Assembly (NCBI GenBank): GCA_014651175.1 | Contig: BMWJ01000004.1 | Span: forward strand, 62,001 to 126,000 | From: Streptomyces clavifer | Lineage (GTDB): Bacteria > Actinomycetota > Actinomycetes > Streptomycetales > Streptomycetaceae | Direction: 5' to 3' | DNA: 64,000 nt | In this document: one piece after another, positions 8,673-17,464 of the stretch | Position numbering within the stretch: the stretch's first letter is position 1 | Layout: each line of letters starts with the position of its first letter | Made by a program: the position numbers and the translations under genes | Notes under the pieces: generated by a model | Seen by the model: only the letters and a program-made list of their open reading frames with translations | The model's database searches: none | What the model was told of the DNA's origin: nothing

Positions 8673-9014
8673 GGCCGGACGTCACCCCCTCTGCCCCCGC
8701 GACGGTGTTGGTCACTCCCCCACTGTGGCACCAGCCTCCGACATCGCAATGCCGGTGGGCCAAGTGCCGGAACGCCTGCGCCGCACCCTAGTTGGGGCCC
8801 GGGCGGGCGTCATCCGGATGGCCGAGTCGTCACCCGATGGAATGGCTTTGGGCAAAGCTGCTGACGCGCCGGCCCGAAGGGGTTCAGCGGTACGGGCGCG
8901 GGCGTCCGGTGGACTCGGAGGGCCCTGGGGAGAGTTCCGGTCGGCTCGGAAGGCTCCGGTGGCCGAGCGCGCCGGGGGTGGGGGCGGGCGGGCCGGGAGG
9001 GGCCGCACGCAGTC
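8673..9014. other. non-coding spacer
   Basis: About 340 bases between the M48-like gene and the purD terminator. Open frames here lack ribosome-binding sites and a recognisable product; I see no RNA gene. Confidence 0.5.
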
Positions 9015-9047
9015 GTGCCCGACACCTCGCGGAGAGGTGCCGGGCAC
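9015..9047 (-). terminator. purD terminator
   Basis: GTGCCCGACACCT and AGGTGCCGGGCAC pair over 13 bp with one mismatch around CGCGGAG, 26 bases beyond the purD stop. Confidence 0.75.
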
Positions 9048-9072
9048 GGGTGCGGCGGAGTGCGAGCGGCCC

Positions 9073-10326
9073 TCAGGCCTCCTCGGCTGCCTTACGGGCG
9101 ATGTCCGTACGGTGCTGGGAGCCGTCGAGCCGGATCCGGCCGACAGCCGCGTAGGCGCGCTCGCGGGCCTGGCCCAGGTCCTTGCCGGTCGCGGTGACGG
9201 ACAGCACGCGGCCTCCGGCGCTGACGACCGCGTCGCCCTCCTGCCGGGTGCCGGCGTGCAGGACGAACGCATGCGGCGCATCCTGGGCCACCACGTCCGC
9301 GAGGCCCTCGATCGGGTCACCCGTCCGAGGCGTCGCGGGGTAGTTGTGCGAAGCGATGACCACCGTGACCGCGGCGTCGTCGTGCCAGGTCAGCGGCGGT
9401 ACGACGTCCAGGGTGCCGTTGGCGGAACCGAGCAGGATCCCGGCCAGCGGGGTCCGCAGCCGGGCCAGGACCACCTGGGTCTCCGGGTCGCCGAACCGGG
9501 CGTTGAACTCGATGACCCGTACACCGCGCGAGGTGATCGCGAGGCCCGCGTACAGCAGGCCCGAGAAGGGCGTGCCGCGGCGGCGGAGCTCGTCGACGGT
9601 CGGCTGGAGGACGGTCTGCATGACCTCGTCGACCAGCTTCGGGTCGGCCCACGGGAGCGGGGAGTACGCGCCCATGCCGCCGGTGTTCGGGCCTTCGTCG
9701 CCGTCCAGGGCGCGCTTGAAGTCCTGGGCGGGCTGCAGCGGCAGCACCGTGGTGCCGTCGGTGATCGCGAAGAGGCTCACCTCGGGACCGTCGAGGAACT
9801 CCTCGATGACCACGCGGTCGCAGGCCAGCGCGTGGGCGCGGGCGGCTTCGAGGTCGTCGGTGACGACGACGCCCTTACCGGCCGCGAGACCGTCGTCCTT
9901 GACCACGTACGGGGCGCCGAACGCGTCCAGGGCCTCGTCGATCTCGGCGGGCGTCGTACAGACGTAGCTGCGGGCCGTCGGGACGTTGGCACCGGCCATG
10001 ACGTCCTTGGCGAACGCCTTGGAGCCCTCCAGCCGGGCCGCCTCGCCCGAGGGGCCGAAGCAGGGGATACCGGCGGCGCGCACGGCGTCGGCGACACCGG
10101 CGACAAGCGGTGCCTCCGGGCCGACGACCACCAGCTCGGCGCCCAGCTCGGTCGCGAGGCGCGCGACGGCTCCGCCGTCGAGCGCGTCCACCGGGCGCAG
10201 TTCGGCCACCTCTGCGATTCCGGCGTTGCCGGGGGCGCAGTACAGAGCGGTGACATCGGGGTCGAGGGAAAGAGAGCGGCACAGGGCGTGTTCGCGGGCG
10301 CCGCCGCCGATGACGAGGACCTTCAC
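9073..10326 (-). CDS. purD: phosphoribosylamine-glycine ligase (GAR synthetase)
   Basis: 417 aa ATP-grasp enzyme joining phosphoribosylamine and glycine. It starts MKVLVIGGGAREHAL. The ATP-grasp core is visible as PYVVKDDGLAAGKGVVV, VIEEFLDGPEVSLFAI and VIEFNARFGDPETQ, and GGMGAYSPLP is the family signature. GTG 10326 is preferred on homology; no good ribosome-binding site precedes it, so initiation may be leaderless or weak. It lies 77 bases after dnaX on the same strand. Confidence 0.97.
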   Translation of the reverse strand: MKVLVIGGGAREHALCRSLSLDPDVTALYCAPGNAGIAEVAELRPVDALDGGAVARLATELGAELVVVGPEAPLVAGVADAVRAAGIPCFGPSGEAARLEGSKAFAKDVMAGANVPTARSYVCTTPAEIDEALDAFGAPYVVKDDGLAAGKGVVVTDDLEAARAHALACDRVVIEEFLDGPEVSLFAITDGTTVLPLQPAQDFKRALDGDEGPNTGGMGAYSPLPWADPKLVDEVMQTVLQPTVDELRRRGTPFSGLLYAGLAITSRGVRVIEFNARFGDPETQVVLARLRTPLAGILLGSANGTLDVVPPLTWHDDAAVTVVIASHNYPATPRTGDPIEGLADVVAQDAPHAFVLHAGTRQEGDAVVSAGGRVLSVTATGKDLGQARERAYAAVGRIRLDGSQHRTDIARKAAEEA

Positions 10327-10403
10327 GGTGTGCAGCCTAACCGCCGGGGCGGGGCGGCCTCGACGAGCGCCGCTCCGTGGACGGCGGCCCGGCAACCGGC
10401 GCC

Positions 10404-12635
10404 CTACTCGTTGGTGAACTCCTCCACGACCGTGGCTCCCAGCTCACGGACGATCAGCTCGTGCCCGGAGAGCGCGGAGTCGACCAGATCCGGATCGTCC
10501 GCCTCCGCGGTGTCGCCCTCGGGCGCCACCGCGTACGACGGCTCGGGGGCACTCCGGTCGTACCCGCTCGGCTCGGGCCTGCCCGGCTGCTGGGCCGGAG
10601 GCTGCTGTGCGGGCGGCGGGGGCTGCTGTGCGGGGGCGGGCCGGGGCTCGTACGCGGGGGCCTGCGGGGCGGGCGCGGCCTGGTACGGAGCGGAGGACGG
10701 AGGCCGGCCGCCACCACCGGTCTGCACGGGCTGGCCACCGCCGCCCGACGGGTCGACGACGGCGTCGACCCGCCACTTGGCGTTGAACTGCTCGGCGAGC
10801 GCCTGCTTCAGCACCTCCTCGCTGCCGCTGCTCGTGAAGGTGTCGCGGGCGCCCGCGTTGAGGAAGCCGATCTGCAGGGTGGCGCCGTCGAAGCCGGTGA
10901 CCTGGGCGTTCTGGCTCAGCAGGATCCAGGTGAAGCGGCGGCGGTTCTTCACCGCCTCCAGGATGTCCGGCCACATGTTCCGCACCTGGGCCGCGCCCTG
11001 CACCATGTCCTGCCCGCCTGCGGGGGGTGCGGCGGCGGGCGTGGGGGCGGCGGCCTGGGTCGGAGCCGCGGCGGGGGCCTGCGGAGGCGGCGTCCGGCCG
11101 GGCGCCGACGTGGTCGGCCAGCCACCGGGCCTGCGCGCCGCCTCGCCTCCGCCCGCGGCTCCACTGCCGGGTCCCCCGGCTGCGGGCCAGGCTCCTGGCC
11201 GCTGGGCGGGGGCGGGTGCTTCGGCCGGCGCTGCTTCGGTCGGAGCCTGCTGGACCGGCGTCTGGTGAGCCGGTGCCTGGTGGACCGGTGCCTGGTGGAG
11301 CGCCGGCGCGGCAGCCGGGGCCTCCGGGGCCGCAGGGGCTCCCCGGGGCACGTCGGCGGGAGCGCCGACCGCCGCGCGGGCTGCGTGCGGCCCGGAGGCG
11401 GCCCCGGCACCGGCCGCGTGCGCCTCGGGGCCCGGCACGTATCCCAGGGCGGGGCCCGCCCCGGCGGTCGCGAAGGACGCACCGCGCTCCAGCCGGTCCA
11501 GCCGGGCCTGGAGCGAACGCTCGTCGTCGAAGGCGGCAGGCAGCAGCACCCGGGCGCAGATCAACTCGACCTGGAGCCGCGGCGAGGTCGCTCCACGCAT
11601 CTCCGTGAGCCCCTCGTTGACCAGATCGGCCGCGCGGCTCAGCTCCGCGGCGCCGAAGACGGACGCCTGTGCCTGCATCCGCTCGACCACATCGGCGGGA
11701 GCGTCGATCAGCCCCTTCTCCCCGGCGTCCGGCACGGCGGCCAGGATCACCAGGTCGCGCAGCCGCTCCAGCAGGTCGGCGACGAAGCGCCGCGGGTCGT
11801 TGCCCCGCTCGACGACCTGGTCCACGACCTCGAAGGCCGCCGCCCCGTCGCCCGCCGCGAAGGCGTCCACGACGGAGTCCAGCAGGGACCCGTCCGTATA
11901 ACCGAGGAGCGAGGTCGCCATGGCGTATGTCACACCGCCTTCGCCCGCTCCGGCCAGCAGCTGGTCCATGACGGACATCGAGTCACGCACGGATCCCGCA
12001 CCGGCCCGGACGACGAGGGGCAGCACACCGTCCTCGACGAAGCTGTTCTCCTTGCCGCACACCTCGGCGAGGTACCCGCGCAGGGTCCCGGGCGGAACCA
12101 GCCGGAACGGGTAGTGGTGGGTACGCGACCGGATCGTGCCGATGACCTTCTCGGGCTCCGTGGTCGCGAAGATGAACTTGAGATGCTCCGGCGGCTCCTC
12201 GACCACCTTCAGCAGGGCGTTGAACCCTGCCGGGGTGACCATGTGCGCCTCATCGATGATGTAGATCTTGTACCGGCTCGACGCGGGCCCGAAGAACGCC
12301 TTCTCCCGCAGGTCACGGGCGTCGTCCACGCCACCGTGCGACGCGGCGTCGATCTCGATCACATCGATCGAACCCGGCCCGTTGCGCGCCAGGTCCTGGC
12401 AGGACTGGCACTCCCCGCACGGTGTCGGCGTGGGCCCCTGCTCGCAGTTCAGACAGCGGGCGAGGATGCGCGCGCTGGTCGTCTTTCCGCAGCCGCGCGG
12501 CCCACTGAACAGGTACGCGTGATTGACCCGGTTGTTCCGCAGGGCCTGCTGCAGCGGGTCAGTGACATGCTCCTGACCGATGACCTCGGCGAAGGACTCG
12601 GGGCGATAGCGGCGGTACAGCGCAAGGGACGACAC
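10404..12635 (-). CDS. dnaX: DNA polymerase III subunits gamma and tau
   Basis: 743 aa clamp-loader ATPase. The AAA+ domain has Walker A GPRGCGKTTSARILARCLNC, the four-cysteine zinc site (CLNCEQ then CGECQSC) and Walker B IIDEAHMV; domains II-III end near residue 370. A long Ala/Pro/Gln-rich linker follows, and a tau-type C-terminal domain begins near MVQGAAQVRNMWPDILEAVK. I saw no evident poly-A/G slippage site for making gamma. GTG 12635 gives MSSLALYRRYRPE, the usual start. The SRP RNA lies immediately upstream on the same strand. Confidence 0.96.
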   Translation of the reverse strand: MSSLALYRRYRPESFAEVIGQEHVTDPLQQALRNNRVNHAYLFSGPRGCGKTTSARILARCLNCEQGPTPTPCGECQSCQDLARNGPGSIDVIEIDAASHGGVDDARDLREKAFFGPASSRYKIYIIDEAHMVTPAGFNALLKVVEEPPEHLKFIFATTEPEKVIGTIRSRTHHYPFRLVPPGTLRGYLAEVCGKENSFVEDGVLPLVVRAGAGSVRDSMSVMDQLLAGAGEGGVTYAMATSLLGYTDGSLLDSVVDAFAAGDGAAAFEVVDQVVERGNDPRRFVADLLERLRDLVILAAVPDAGEKGLIDAPADVVERMQAQASVFGAAELSRAADLVNEGLTEMRGATSPRLQVELICARVLLPAAFDDERSLQARLDRLERGASFATAGAGPALGYVPGPEAHAAGAGAASGPHAARAAVGAPADVPRGAPAAPEAPAAAPALHQAPVHQAPAHQTPVQQAPTEAAPAEAPAPAQRPGAWPAAGGPGSGAAGGGEAARRPGGWPTTSAPGRTPPPQAPAAAPTQAAAPTPAAAPPAGGQDMVQGAAQVRNMWPDILEAVKNRRRFTWILLSQNAQVTGFDGATLQIGFLNAGARDTFTSSGSEEVLKQALAEQFNAKWRVDAVVDPSGGGGQPVQTGGGGRPPSSAPYQAAPAPQAPAYEPRPAPAQQPPPPAQQPPAQQPGRPEPSGYDRSAPEPSYAVAPEGDTAEADDPDLVDSALSGHELIVRELGATVVEEFTNE

Positions 12636-12721
12636 ATCTACGAGGTTATCGGGGTGGACCGACAACCGGTCCCGCTCCGGGCACGGCACCGGGCGGGACG
12701 GACACGCTCCGGGCACGCAAG

Positions 12722-12808
12722 GGCCCCCCACGCACCCGCCAGAGCCAACCTACCCTTGCTGCCTTCCGGCCCTGGGGGAGTTCAGTCAGATAGCGCCACG
12801 TGAGGGGC
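12722..12808 (-). ncRNA. ffs: signal recognition particle RNA (4.5S type)
   Basis: On the minus strand the ends GCCCCTCACG and CGTGGGGGGC pair. The apical domain contains the conserved GGCCGGAAGGCAGCA stretch, the tetraloop and internal loop that bind Ffh. The location just upstream of dnaX is typical in Streptomyces. Boundaries are taken from the helix and could shift a few bases. Confidence 0.92.
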
Positions 12809-12943
12809 TGACGCCCACCTTAGCCGATACCGGCCCCCCGCCGTCCACCCGCTCCCCGGCCGCACACCTCCCGGAGAGCGGTCCGGAACGATCTCCGGGA
12901 ACGTGTTCGCGAGCACCCTCCAACGTCTTGTATTGTTTGCGGC

Positions 12944-13031
12944 GGAGGATTCGCCTAGTGGCCTAGGGCGCACGCTTGGAAAGCGTGTTGGGGGCAACCC
13001 CTCACGAGTTCGAATCTCGTATCCTCCGCCA
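12944..13031 (+). tRNA. tRNA-Ser (anticodon GGA), intact copy and integration target
   Basis: Type II tRNA with acceptor GGAGGAT/ATCCTCC, anticodon loop TTGGAAA, a long variable arm (TTGGGGGCAACCCC), T-arm GAGTTCGAATCTC and an encoded CCA. Its 3' part from 12976 is the attachment core repeated at 32580 and 34910 and, degenerate, three more times to 39144. The integrated element therefore leaves the tRNA complete. Confidence 0.96.
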
Positions 13032-13064
13032 TTGCTCTCACCGGGCAATACGTTGAAGGGCCCC
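12976..13064 (+). repeat. attachment site copy 1 (tRNA-Ser 3' end plus flank)
   Basis: An 89-base segment from the anticodon loop (TTGGAAAGCGTG) through the tRNA end to the first terminator arm (GAAGGGCCCC). It recurs exactly at 32580-32668 and with one mismatch at 34910-34998. It is the left boundary of the AICE. Confidence 0.93.
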
Positions 13065-13086
13065 ACCGTTCGCGGTGGGGCCCTTC
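13055..13086. terminator. bidirectional terminator between tRNA-Ser and int
   Basis: GAAGGGCCCCACCG and CGGTGGGGCCCTTC form a perfect 14-bp stem with a TTCG loop. It serves the tRNA and the convergent integrase gene. Confidence 0.85.
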
Positions 13087-13094
13087 GGCGTTGG

Positions 13095-14369
13095 TCAGCC
13101 CTCGTTGTCCTGGTCTTTGTCCAGACCCTTCGGTGAGGGCCCCCAGATGGCGTCCGCGATCTTCTGCGCCACGTCCTTCAGCATGGCGTCGGGCACATGT
13201 AGGTACCGCGCACGCATCCGGGCGGACGTGCCCGCCTCCCAGCCCATGATCTGGTCGATCACGCGGTCCGGGACTCCAAGCAGCATGAGGACGGTCGCAG
13301 CGGTGTGCCGGGCGTCGTGCAGGCGCGCGTCACGCACCCCAGCGTCCTCCAGCAGTTTCTTCCAATCGTGGTAGTCCGTGTTCGGGCTCAACGGGCCACC
13401 GAGCGGCTTCGTGAACACGTAGTCCGATTCGGTCCACAGATTCCCGGCGGTCTTGCGCTCCCGGGCCTGGACCTCCCTGTGCGTTCGCAGCATCACGACC
13501 AGAGGACCCGGCAGGGGAACCGCACGACGGCCAGCACGCGACTTGGTGTTCTTCGTCTCGCGCCGCACCTGTGTGCGGACCGGGCAGTACCCGGCCTTCC
13601 GGCCGCACGGCTCCGCTTCTTTGCACCCGTGCTCGTACTTCGGGCGCAGCCGGTTCCGGCGCAACTTCAGGTACTCGTGGTCCAGGTCCACGTCGACCCA
13701 GCGCAGCCCCAGCGTCTCCCCTTGCCGCAGACCGAGCGCCAGTGCCAGCATCCAACGGGCACTGTTGCGGCGCTTGTTCACCTCGATCAGCAGGCTCTGC
13801 ACCTCCTCGACCGAGTAGGGCTCGATCTCCTCCTCCGGCTCCTCCACCCGTGGCGGCTTGGCCAGGGCGGCGGCGTTCTTCGCGGCGTGGCCACGGCGCA
13901 CCGCCTCACCGAAGGCGGTGCGGGCGGTCCGGTGGGCCTGGTGGGCCGTAGCGGGCTTGCTGCCGTTCTTCTGCATCCGGCGGTACAGGCTTTCCAGGTG
14001 CTCAGGCTCCAGGCGGTCGATGCGGTGCCTACCGATGCCGGGGACGAGGTGCACGCGTACCGCGACTTCATATCCGTCGTAGGTGTTCTCGCTGACGACG
14101 TCCTTAGCGATGTTCTCGACCCAGTGCCACAGCCACTTTTCGACCGTCCACAGCTTGCCGGGCTGCTGTGCAGTTCCCTGGTCCCGCTGCTTCTCCAGCC
14201 GCTTGACCTCTTCGGTCAGGGCGTCTTCGGAGGTGCGGGTGATGTGCCTGCGGTAGGGCTCGCCGTTGTCTTTGTAGCCCATCGGCACCCGGGCGTGCCA
14301 ACGGCCGTCCTTGCCGAAATAGATGGCCGTTTCGCCGTTCGCCCGGCGAGTGCGCTTCTTCTCCGCCAC
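13095..14369 (-). CDS. int: tyrosine recombinase (AICE integrase)
   Basis: 424 aa. An N-terminal arm-binding region precedes a SAM-like core-binding domain (residues about 70-165). The catalytic domain contains Arg in LALGLRQGETLGL, the HxxR box ARLHDARHTAATVL, MGWEAGTS, and the nucleophile Tyr in RARYLHVP. It lies 9 bases from the attachment-side terminator, as in pSAM2-type elements, and should recombine attP with the tRNA-Ser(GGA) 3' end. GTG 14369 follows AAGGAG. A related integrase C-terminus survives as a fragment at 32726. Confidence 0.95.
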   Translation of the reverse strand: MAEKKRTRRANGETAIYFGKDGRWHARVPMGYKDNGEPYRRHITRTSEDALTEEVKRLEKQRDQGTAQQPGKLWTVEKWLWHWVENIAKDVVSENTYDGYEVAVRVHLVPGIGRHRIDRLEPEHLESLYRRMQKNGSKPATAHQAHRTARTAFGEAVRRGHAAKNAAALAKPPRVEEPEEEIEPYSVEEVQSLLIEVNKRRNSARWMLALALGLRQGETLGLRWVDVDLDHEYLKLRRNRLRPKYEHGCKEAEPCGRKAGYCPVRTQVRRETKNTKSRAGRRAVPLPGPLVVMLRTHREVQARERKTAGNLWTESDYVFTKPLGGPLSPNTDYHDWKKLLEDAGVRDARLHDARHTAATVLMLLGVPDRVIDQIMGWEAGTSARMRARYLHVPDAMLKDVAQKIADAIWGPSPKGLDKDQDNEG

Positions 14370-14405
14370 GGGCGGGATCTCCTTCGAATCGGTGGGGCGG
14401 AATGA

Positions 14406-14441
14406 CCGGAGCGCCGCCCCCGGCAGGGGACGGCGCTCCGG
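14406..14441 (-). terminator. hairpin between xis and int
   Basis: CCGGAGCGCCG and CGGCGCTCCGG form a perfect 11-bp stem. It sits after the xis stop and before int, and may attenuate read-through into int. Confidence 0.6.
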
Positions 14442-14452
14442 TGTCGAGCAGA

Positions 14453-14671
14453 TCAGGCTCCGCAGCCCTGAGCACGGCAGCGCGCGATGTATGCGGCCGG
14501 CGCATCGGCAGGAACCCGGCGGAGTCGGCCGATCATCAAGGACTCCAGAGCCCCAGAACGGATGAGGGTGAAGCAGGTGGTGCGGCCGATTTGGAGGCGG
14601 CGCGCCGCTTCTTCAACTGTGAGGAGAACGAGGGTGCTGTCATCGCCCTGAGCGATTCGGGCGGTCTCCAT
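14453..14671 (-). CDS. xis: excisionase / helix-turn-helix directionality factor
   Basis: 72 aa with a MerR-like helix-turn-helix (LLTVEEAARRLQIGRTTCFT, then SLMIGRLRRVPADA), the standard HTH_17 excisionase layout. It has a basic pI and lies immediately upstream of int on the same strand. ATG 14671 has AGGAG six bases upstream. Its likely role is to bend attachment DNA so that Int excises the element. Confidence 0.88.
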   Translation of the reverse strand: METARIAQGDDSTLVLLTVEEAARRLQIGRTTCFTLIRSGALESLMIGRLRRVPADAPAAYIARCRAQGCGA

Positions 14672-14759
14672 GTGACGCTCCTTGTGTCGTCCATCGCTTC
14701 GATGACGGAGGCTTTGGGTTGGCGTTCCGGGTGCGCGAATGTCCTAGGTGGAGATTTCT

Positions 14760-14963
14760 GCGTCACAGCGTCACCAGCGTCACGCGGGCTTCTGAACTGG
14801 GGTTTTGTGTGACGCGGGGGTGTGGGGGTGCGTCATCGGTGCGTCACGGGCTGCGTCACGCCGTGACGCAGGTGACGCAGGATGACGCAGAGCCTGCCGT
14901 CTGCGTCACGCCTGTAATCGCAGGCCATAGGCTGTTTTTCCCGTCCGTGTGACGCTGTGACGC
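14760..14963. repeat. 13 copies of heptamer GCGTCAC/GTGACGC (iteron-like cluster)
   Basis: Seven forward copies (14760, 14768, 14777, 14830, 14841, 14853, 14903) and six inverted copies (14809, 14863, 14872, 14882, 14949, 14957), two with one mismatch, fall within 204 bases of non-coding DNA between xis and rep. Such clusters are typical of a replication origin bound by an initiator, or of a multi-site operator for xis-int. The rest of 14672-15078 has no gene. Confidence 0.8.
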
Positions 14964-15078
14964 AGAGCTTCCCTACTTAGGAAAGAAGAAAGGGGTGTTT
15001 GTAGTAGTCCGGTTGCCCCTCAGAGCGTGAATGAGGGGCCGCTGTGCGGCGCGACCATCGGGCGGCGTTCCGCCGAAC

Positions 15079-15120
15079 AGCAAGAGGAGCACGCCCGCCG
15101 GGGCTGGTGCTCTTCTTGCT
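15079..15120 (-). terminator. terminator of the replication operon
   Basis: AGCAAGAGGAGCAC and GTGCTCTTCTTGCT pair over 14 bp with one mismatch, just beyond the rep ATPase stop. Confidence 0.7.
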
Positions 15121-15143
15121 TGTCCGGGCGAACGGGCTGCGGG

Positions 15144-16622
15144 TCAAAACGCTCCTGTCTGCTCGGGTGAGGGCGGGGTTGTGGACCGGCGGGTCATTTC
15201 GAGATAGCGGCCCTCGCGGGTGCGGCCCGAGTCGATGAGGACCCCACGGGCGGCCAGGGTCGGCTGGAGACGCTTGAGACGGTCGGAGAGGACTTTGCCG
15301 GTGGTCGGCCACCCCTTGGGCAGAGGACGCAGTTCGTCGCCGCTGTAGACGCGGCTGAGGCAGTGCAGCCACTCGGTGGACGTCATCCGCTGCTCGCCGC
15401 CCGGTTCGATGCTGTCGGCGTGCAGGAGGACGGTCTGCGCGAGGAGGTCGCCTTCGATCACGTCGTCGTTCAGGTCGTCCAGGCTGGCCCGGTAGGCGTT
15501 GAGAGCTCCGAGGCTGGTTGCCGCGTCGAACTGCGCGCACAGGCGGGCGAAGTCAGCCATCCGTAGATCGGTGGGCGTCTCCGCCTCGGCCGCGCGGACC
15601 TTGACCGTGAGGTCCAAGAGCGAGCCGAGGATGACGGGCAGAGCGTCCTCGAACTCTGCCCACAGTTCGGCCTCGGTGCGCCTCACGCGGGGCCGCTCCA
15701 GTCGCAGGGGCAGGAGCCGTTCGGCGAGGTCGGGGCGGATGACGCCGACGTCGATGCCGGTCAGGAGCAAGGGCCGGCGGTAACGGGCCCGGTGTACGTC
15801 CCCATCGGTGAACAGGGCGCGCTTCACCGACTCGGCTCCGGTGACGATGCAGCACATGGCATCGGACAGGTCCGGCGTCATGTGGGACAGGTTGTCCAGG
15901 GCGGTGACCCACCCGGCGGCCACGGCCGCGATCAGGTTCTCCTCGTCCTTCGGGGCCCGGCGCAGGTCGCCGCTCATGCCTTCGATGATCCGGACGAGCA
16001 TCCGGCCGGCCGTGGACTTGCCCGCGCCCTGCGGGCCGGTGAGGAACGGGGCGGGGACGGGCACCGACGGCCCCAGGCACCCGATCAGCCACGCAATAGC
16101 CAGGCACTCGGTCTCCGCGTTGGCGAAGTTCGTCAGCCTGAACAGGAGGTCGATGCCCTTGCCGTCGGTGTCCTTTGCGGGCAAGGGGAGTTCCCCGGTG
16201 AGCTGGGTACGCCGCCAGCACACTTCCCGCGGGTCGGGCACGGTGATGTCCCAGCCGGTGGGGTGGATACGGACGGACCGCCCATCACTGCGCCCGAGGT
16301 CCAGCCACGTCGCCCCGTCGAATCCGGGGGCCACGCGGATCTGCACGGGCTGAGTGTCCTCGGTCAGTGCCAGAGCCTCGATCAAGTCCAATGCCTCCTT
16401 GAGTGCGGTCCCGTTGAACACGCCGCGCCCGTCCTTAAACAGGCCCACCATGAGTTCTTGCCGGTGGCTGCCGGTTGTGCCCTGGGATCGGATCGGGCGG
16501 GCCACGGGGTGGCCGTTCTTCTGGGCGTAGACAGTGCCGTCAGCAGTGCGGAAGTACCGGAAGTGCGCCTGCGCGTAGTCGGTGATGACCTCGCGGGCAG
16601 GGTTCTTCTCGTCGTCAGCCAT
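15144..16622 (-). CDS. replication ATPase (D5/SF3-like helicase region)
   Basis: 492 aa. A Walker A motif sits mid-protein (FLTGPQGAGKSTAGRML), a Walker B-like strand is VTALDNLS, and an Arg-containing LLTGID segment follows. A winged-helix-like C-terminus is rich in basic residues. This layout fits the helicase partner of prim-pol proteins in AICE replication modules. ATG 16622 (MADDEKNP) begins two bases after the prim-pol stop, so the pair is coupled. The exact family is unassigned; it could equally be called a phage/plasmid DNA-dependent ATPase. Confidence 0.75.
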   Translation of the reverse strand: MADDEKNPAREVITDYAQAHFRYFRTADGTVYAQKNGHPVARPIRSQGTTGSHRQELMVGLFKDGRGVFNGTALKEALDLIEALALTEDTQPVQIRVAPGFDGATWLDLGRSDGRSVRIHPTGWDITVPDPREVCWRRTQLTGELPLPAKDTDGKGIDLLFRLTNFANAETECLAIAWLIGCLGPSVPVPAPFLTGPQGAGKSTAGRMLVRIIEGMSGDLRRAPKDEENLIAAVAAGWVTALDNLSHMTPDLSDAMCCIVTGAESVKRALFTDGDVHRARYRRPLLLTGIDVGVIRPDLAERLLPLRLERPRVRRTEAELWAEFEDALPVILGSLLDLTVKVRAAEAETPTDLRMADFARLCAQFDAATSLGALNAYRASLDDLNDDVIEGDLLAQTVLLHADSIEPGGEQRMTSTEWLHCLSRVYSGDELRPLPKGWPTTGKVLSDRLKRLQPTLAARGVLIDSGRTREGRYLEMTRRSTTPPSPEQTGAF

Positions 16623-16624
16623 GC

Positions 16625-17464
16625 TCACAGCCCCAACCTGGTCAGGGCGTTGGTCCACGCGTCCTTGCAGTGCCGCAGACCCTCACCCTTGGCCTGAGCG
16701 GCGGCGAACAGCCGCCCCACGTGGGCGTCGGTGAGGCACCCGCACCGGCCGTGGGCGGACAGCACCGCGAGGAAGGTGCGGTAGATGGTCGCGTGCACCG
16801 CGCTTGTGGCCTTGGTGATGCGCTCCTCGGCCATGGCGATGCCGCGGTCCAGGTAGGCGGGCGTGCGGTGACGGCACTCCCCGCCCCCGACGCGCGCGGA
16901 GACGCTGATGACGGGCGGTGCGGCCGAAGTCGGGGAGGGTTCCTTGACGACCAGGGCCCGCACAGCGTCGGGCAGGGCGGTCATGGTGCCGGTGCCGGGA
17001 CCGAGCCACCGGGCATAGGACATGGACGACTTGATGTCGACGCCGGGGCGGACCGCGTTCGTGGACCGCATGGCACCGAGGTAGATCCAGTGCTCCCCGC
17101 GGGTGGTGGGCACGGTCCGGGTGGTGGGCAGGGTCTGGCGGGCCCAGGTGATGGCCTCGGTGTTGTCGAGGTCGACGACGGTGAGTCCGGCACCGCCGGG
17201 GTGGTAGGCGACGGCCCGCGCCTGCTCCCATGCCTGCCACCAGGGCGGGGAGGTGAGGGTGTGGGTGTCGATGGTGGCGGCGGCCCAACCGTGGCAGACG
17301 CCCGGGCACTTGCACGGCCCAGCGACTTTCATGACCGGCCGGCCGCCGCACGTGTTGGCAGCGCATCGGGTGCAGTTGCCGAAGGGGAGTTTCCCTGCGC
17401 GCAGCGGGAGGACCGGGACGCCGGCCGCAGCAAGGTTCAGGGCTGTTTCCAGGTGGCTGGTCAT
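16625..17464 (-). CDS. bifunctional DNA primase/polymerase (prim-pol) protein
   Basis: 279 aa from ATG 17464 (MTSHLETALNLAAAGVPVLP), the classic N-terminus of actinobacterial prim-pol proteins. A cysteine cluster (CTRCAANTCGG, CKCPGVCHG) precedes the catalytic Asp pair (LTVVDLDN) and a late His (TTRGEHWIYLG). It can prime and extend DNA for element replication. It overlaps the upstream methyltransferase-like gene by four bases (ATGA). Confidence 0.87.
   Translation of the reverse strand: MTSHLETALNLAAAGVPVLPLRAGKLPFGNCTRCAANTCGGRPVMKVAGPCKCPGVCHGWAAATIDTHTLTSPPWWQAWEQARAVAYHPGGAGLTVVDLDNTEAITWARQTLPTTRTVPTTRGEHWIYLGAMRSTNAVRPGVDIKSSMSYARWLGPGTGTMTALPDAVRALVVKEPSPTSAAPPVISVSARVGGGECRHRTPAYLDRGIAMAEERITKATSAVHATIYRTFLAVLSAHGRCGCLTDAHVGRLFAAAQAKGEGLRHCKDAWTNALTRLGL

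Noticed and set aside
8386-11268. Very long plus-strand open frame opposite purD and dnaX
   Set aside because: It is the antisense shadow of well-identified minus-strand genes with strong codon bias.
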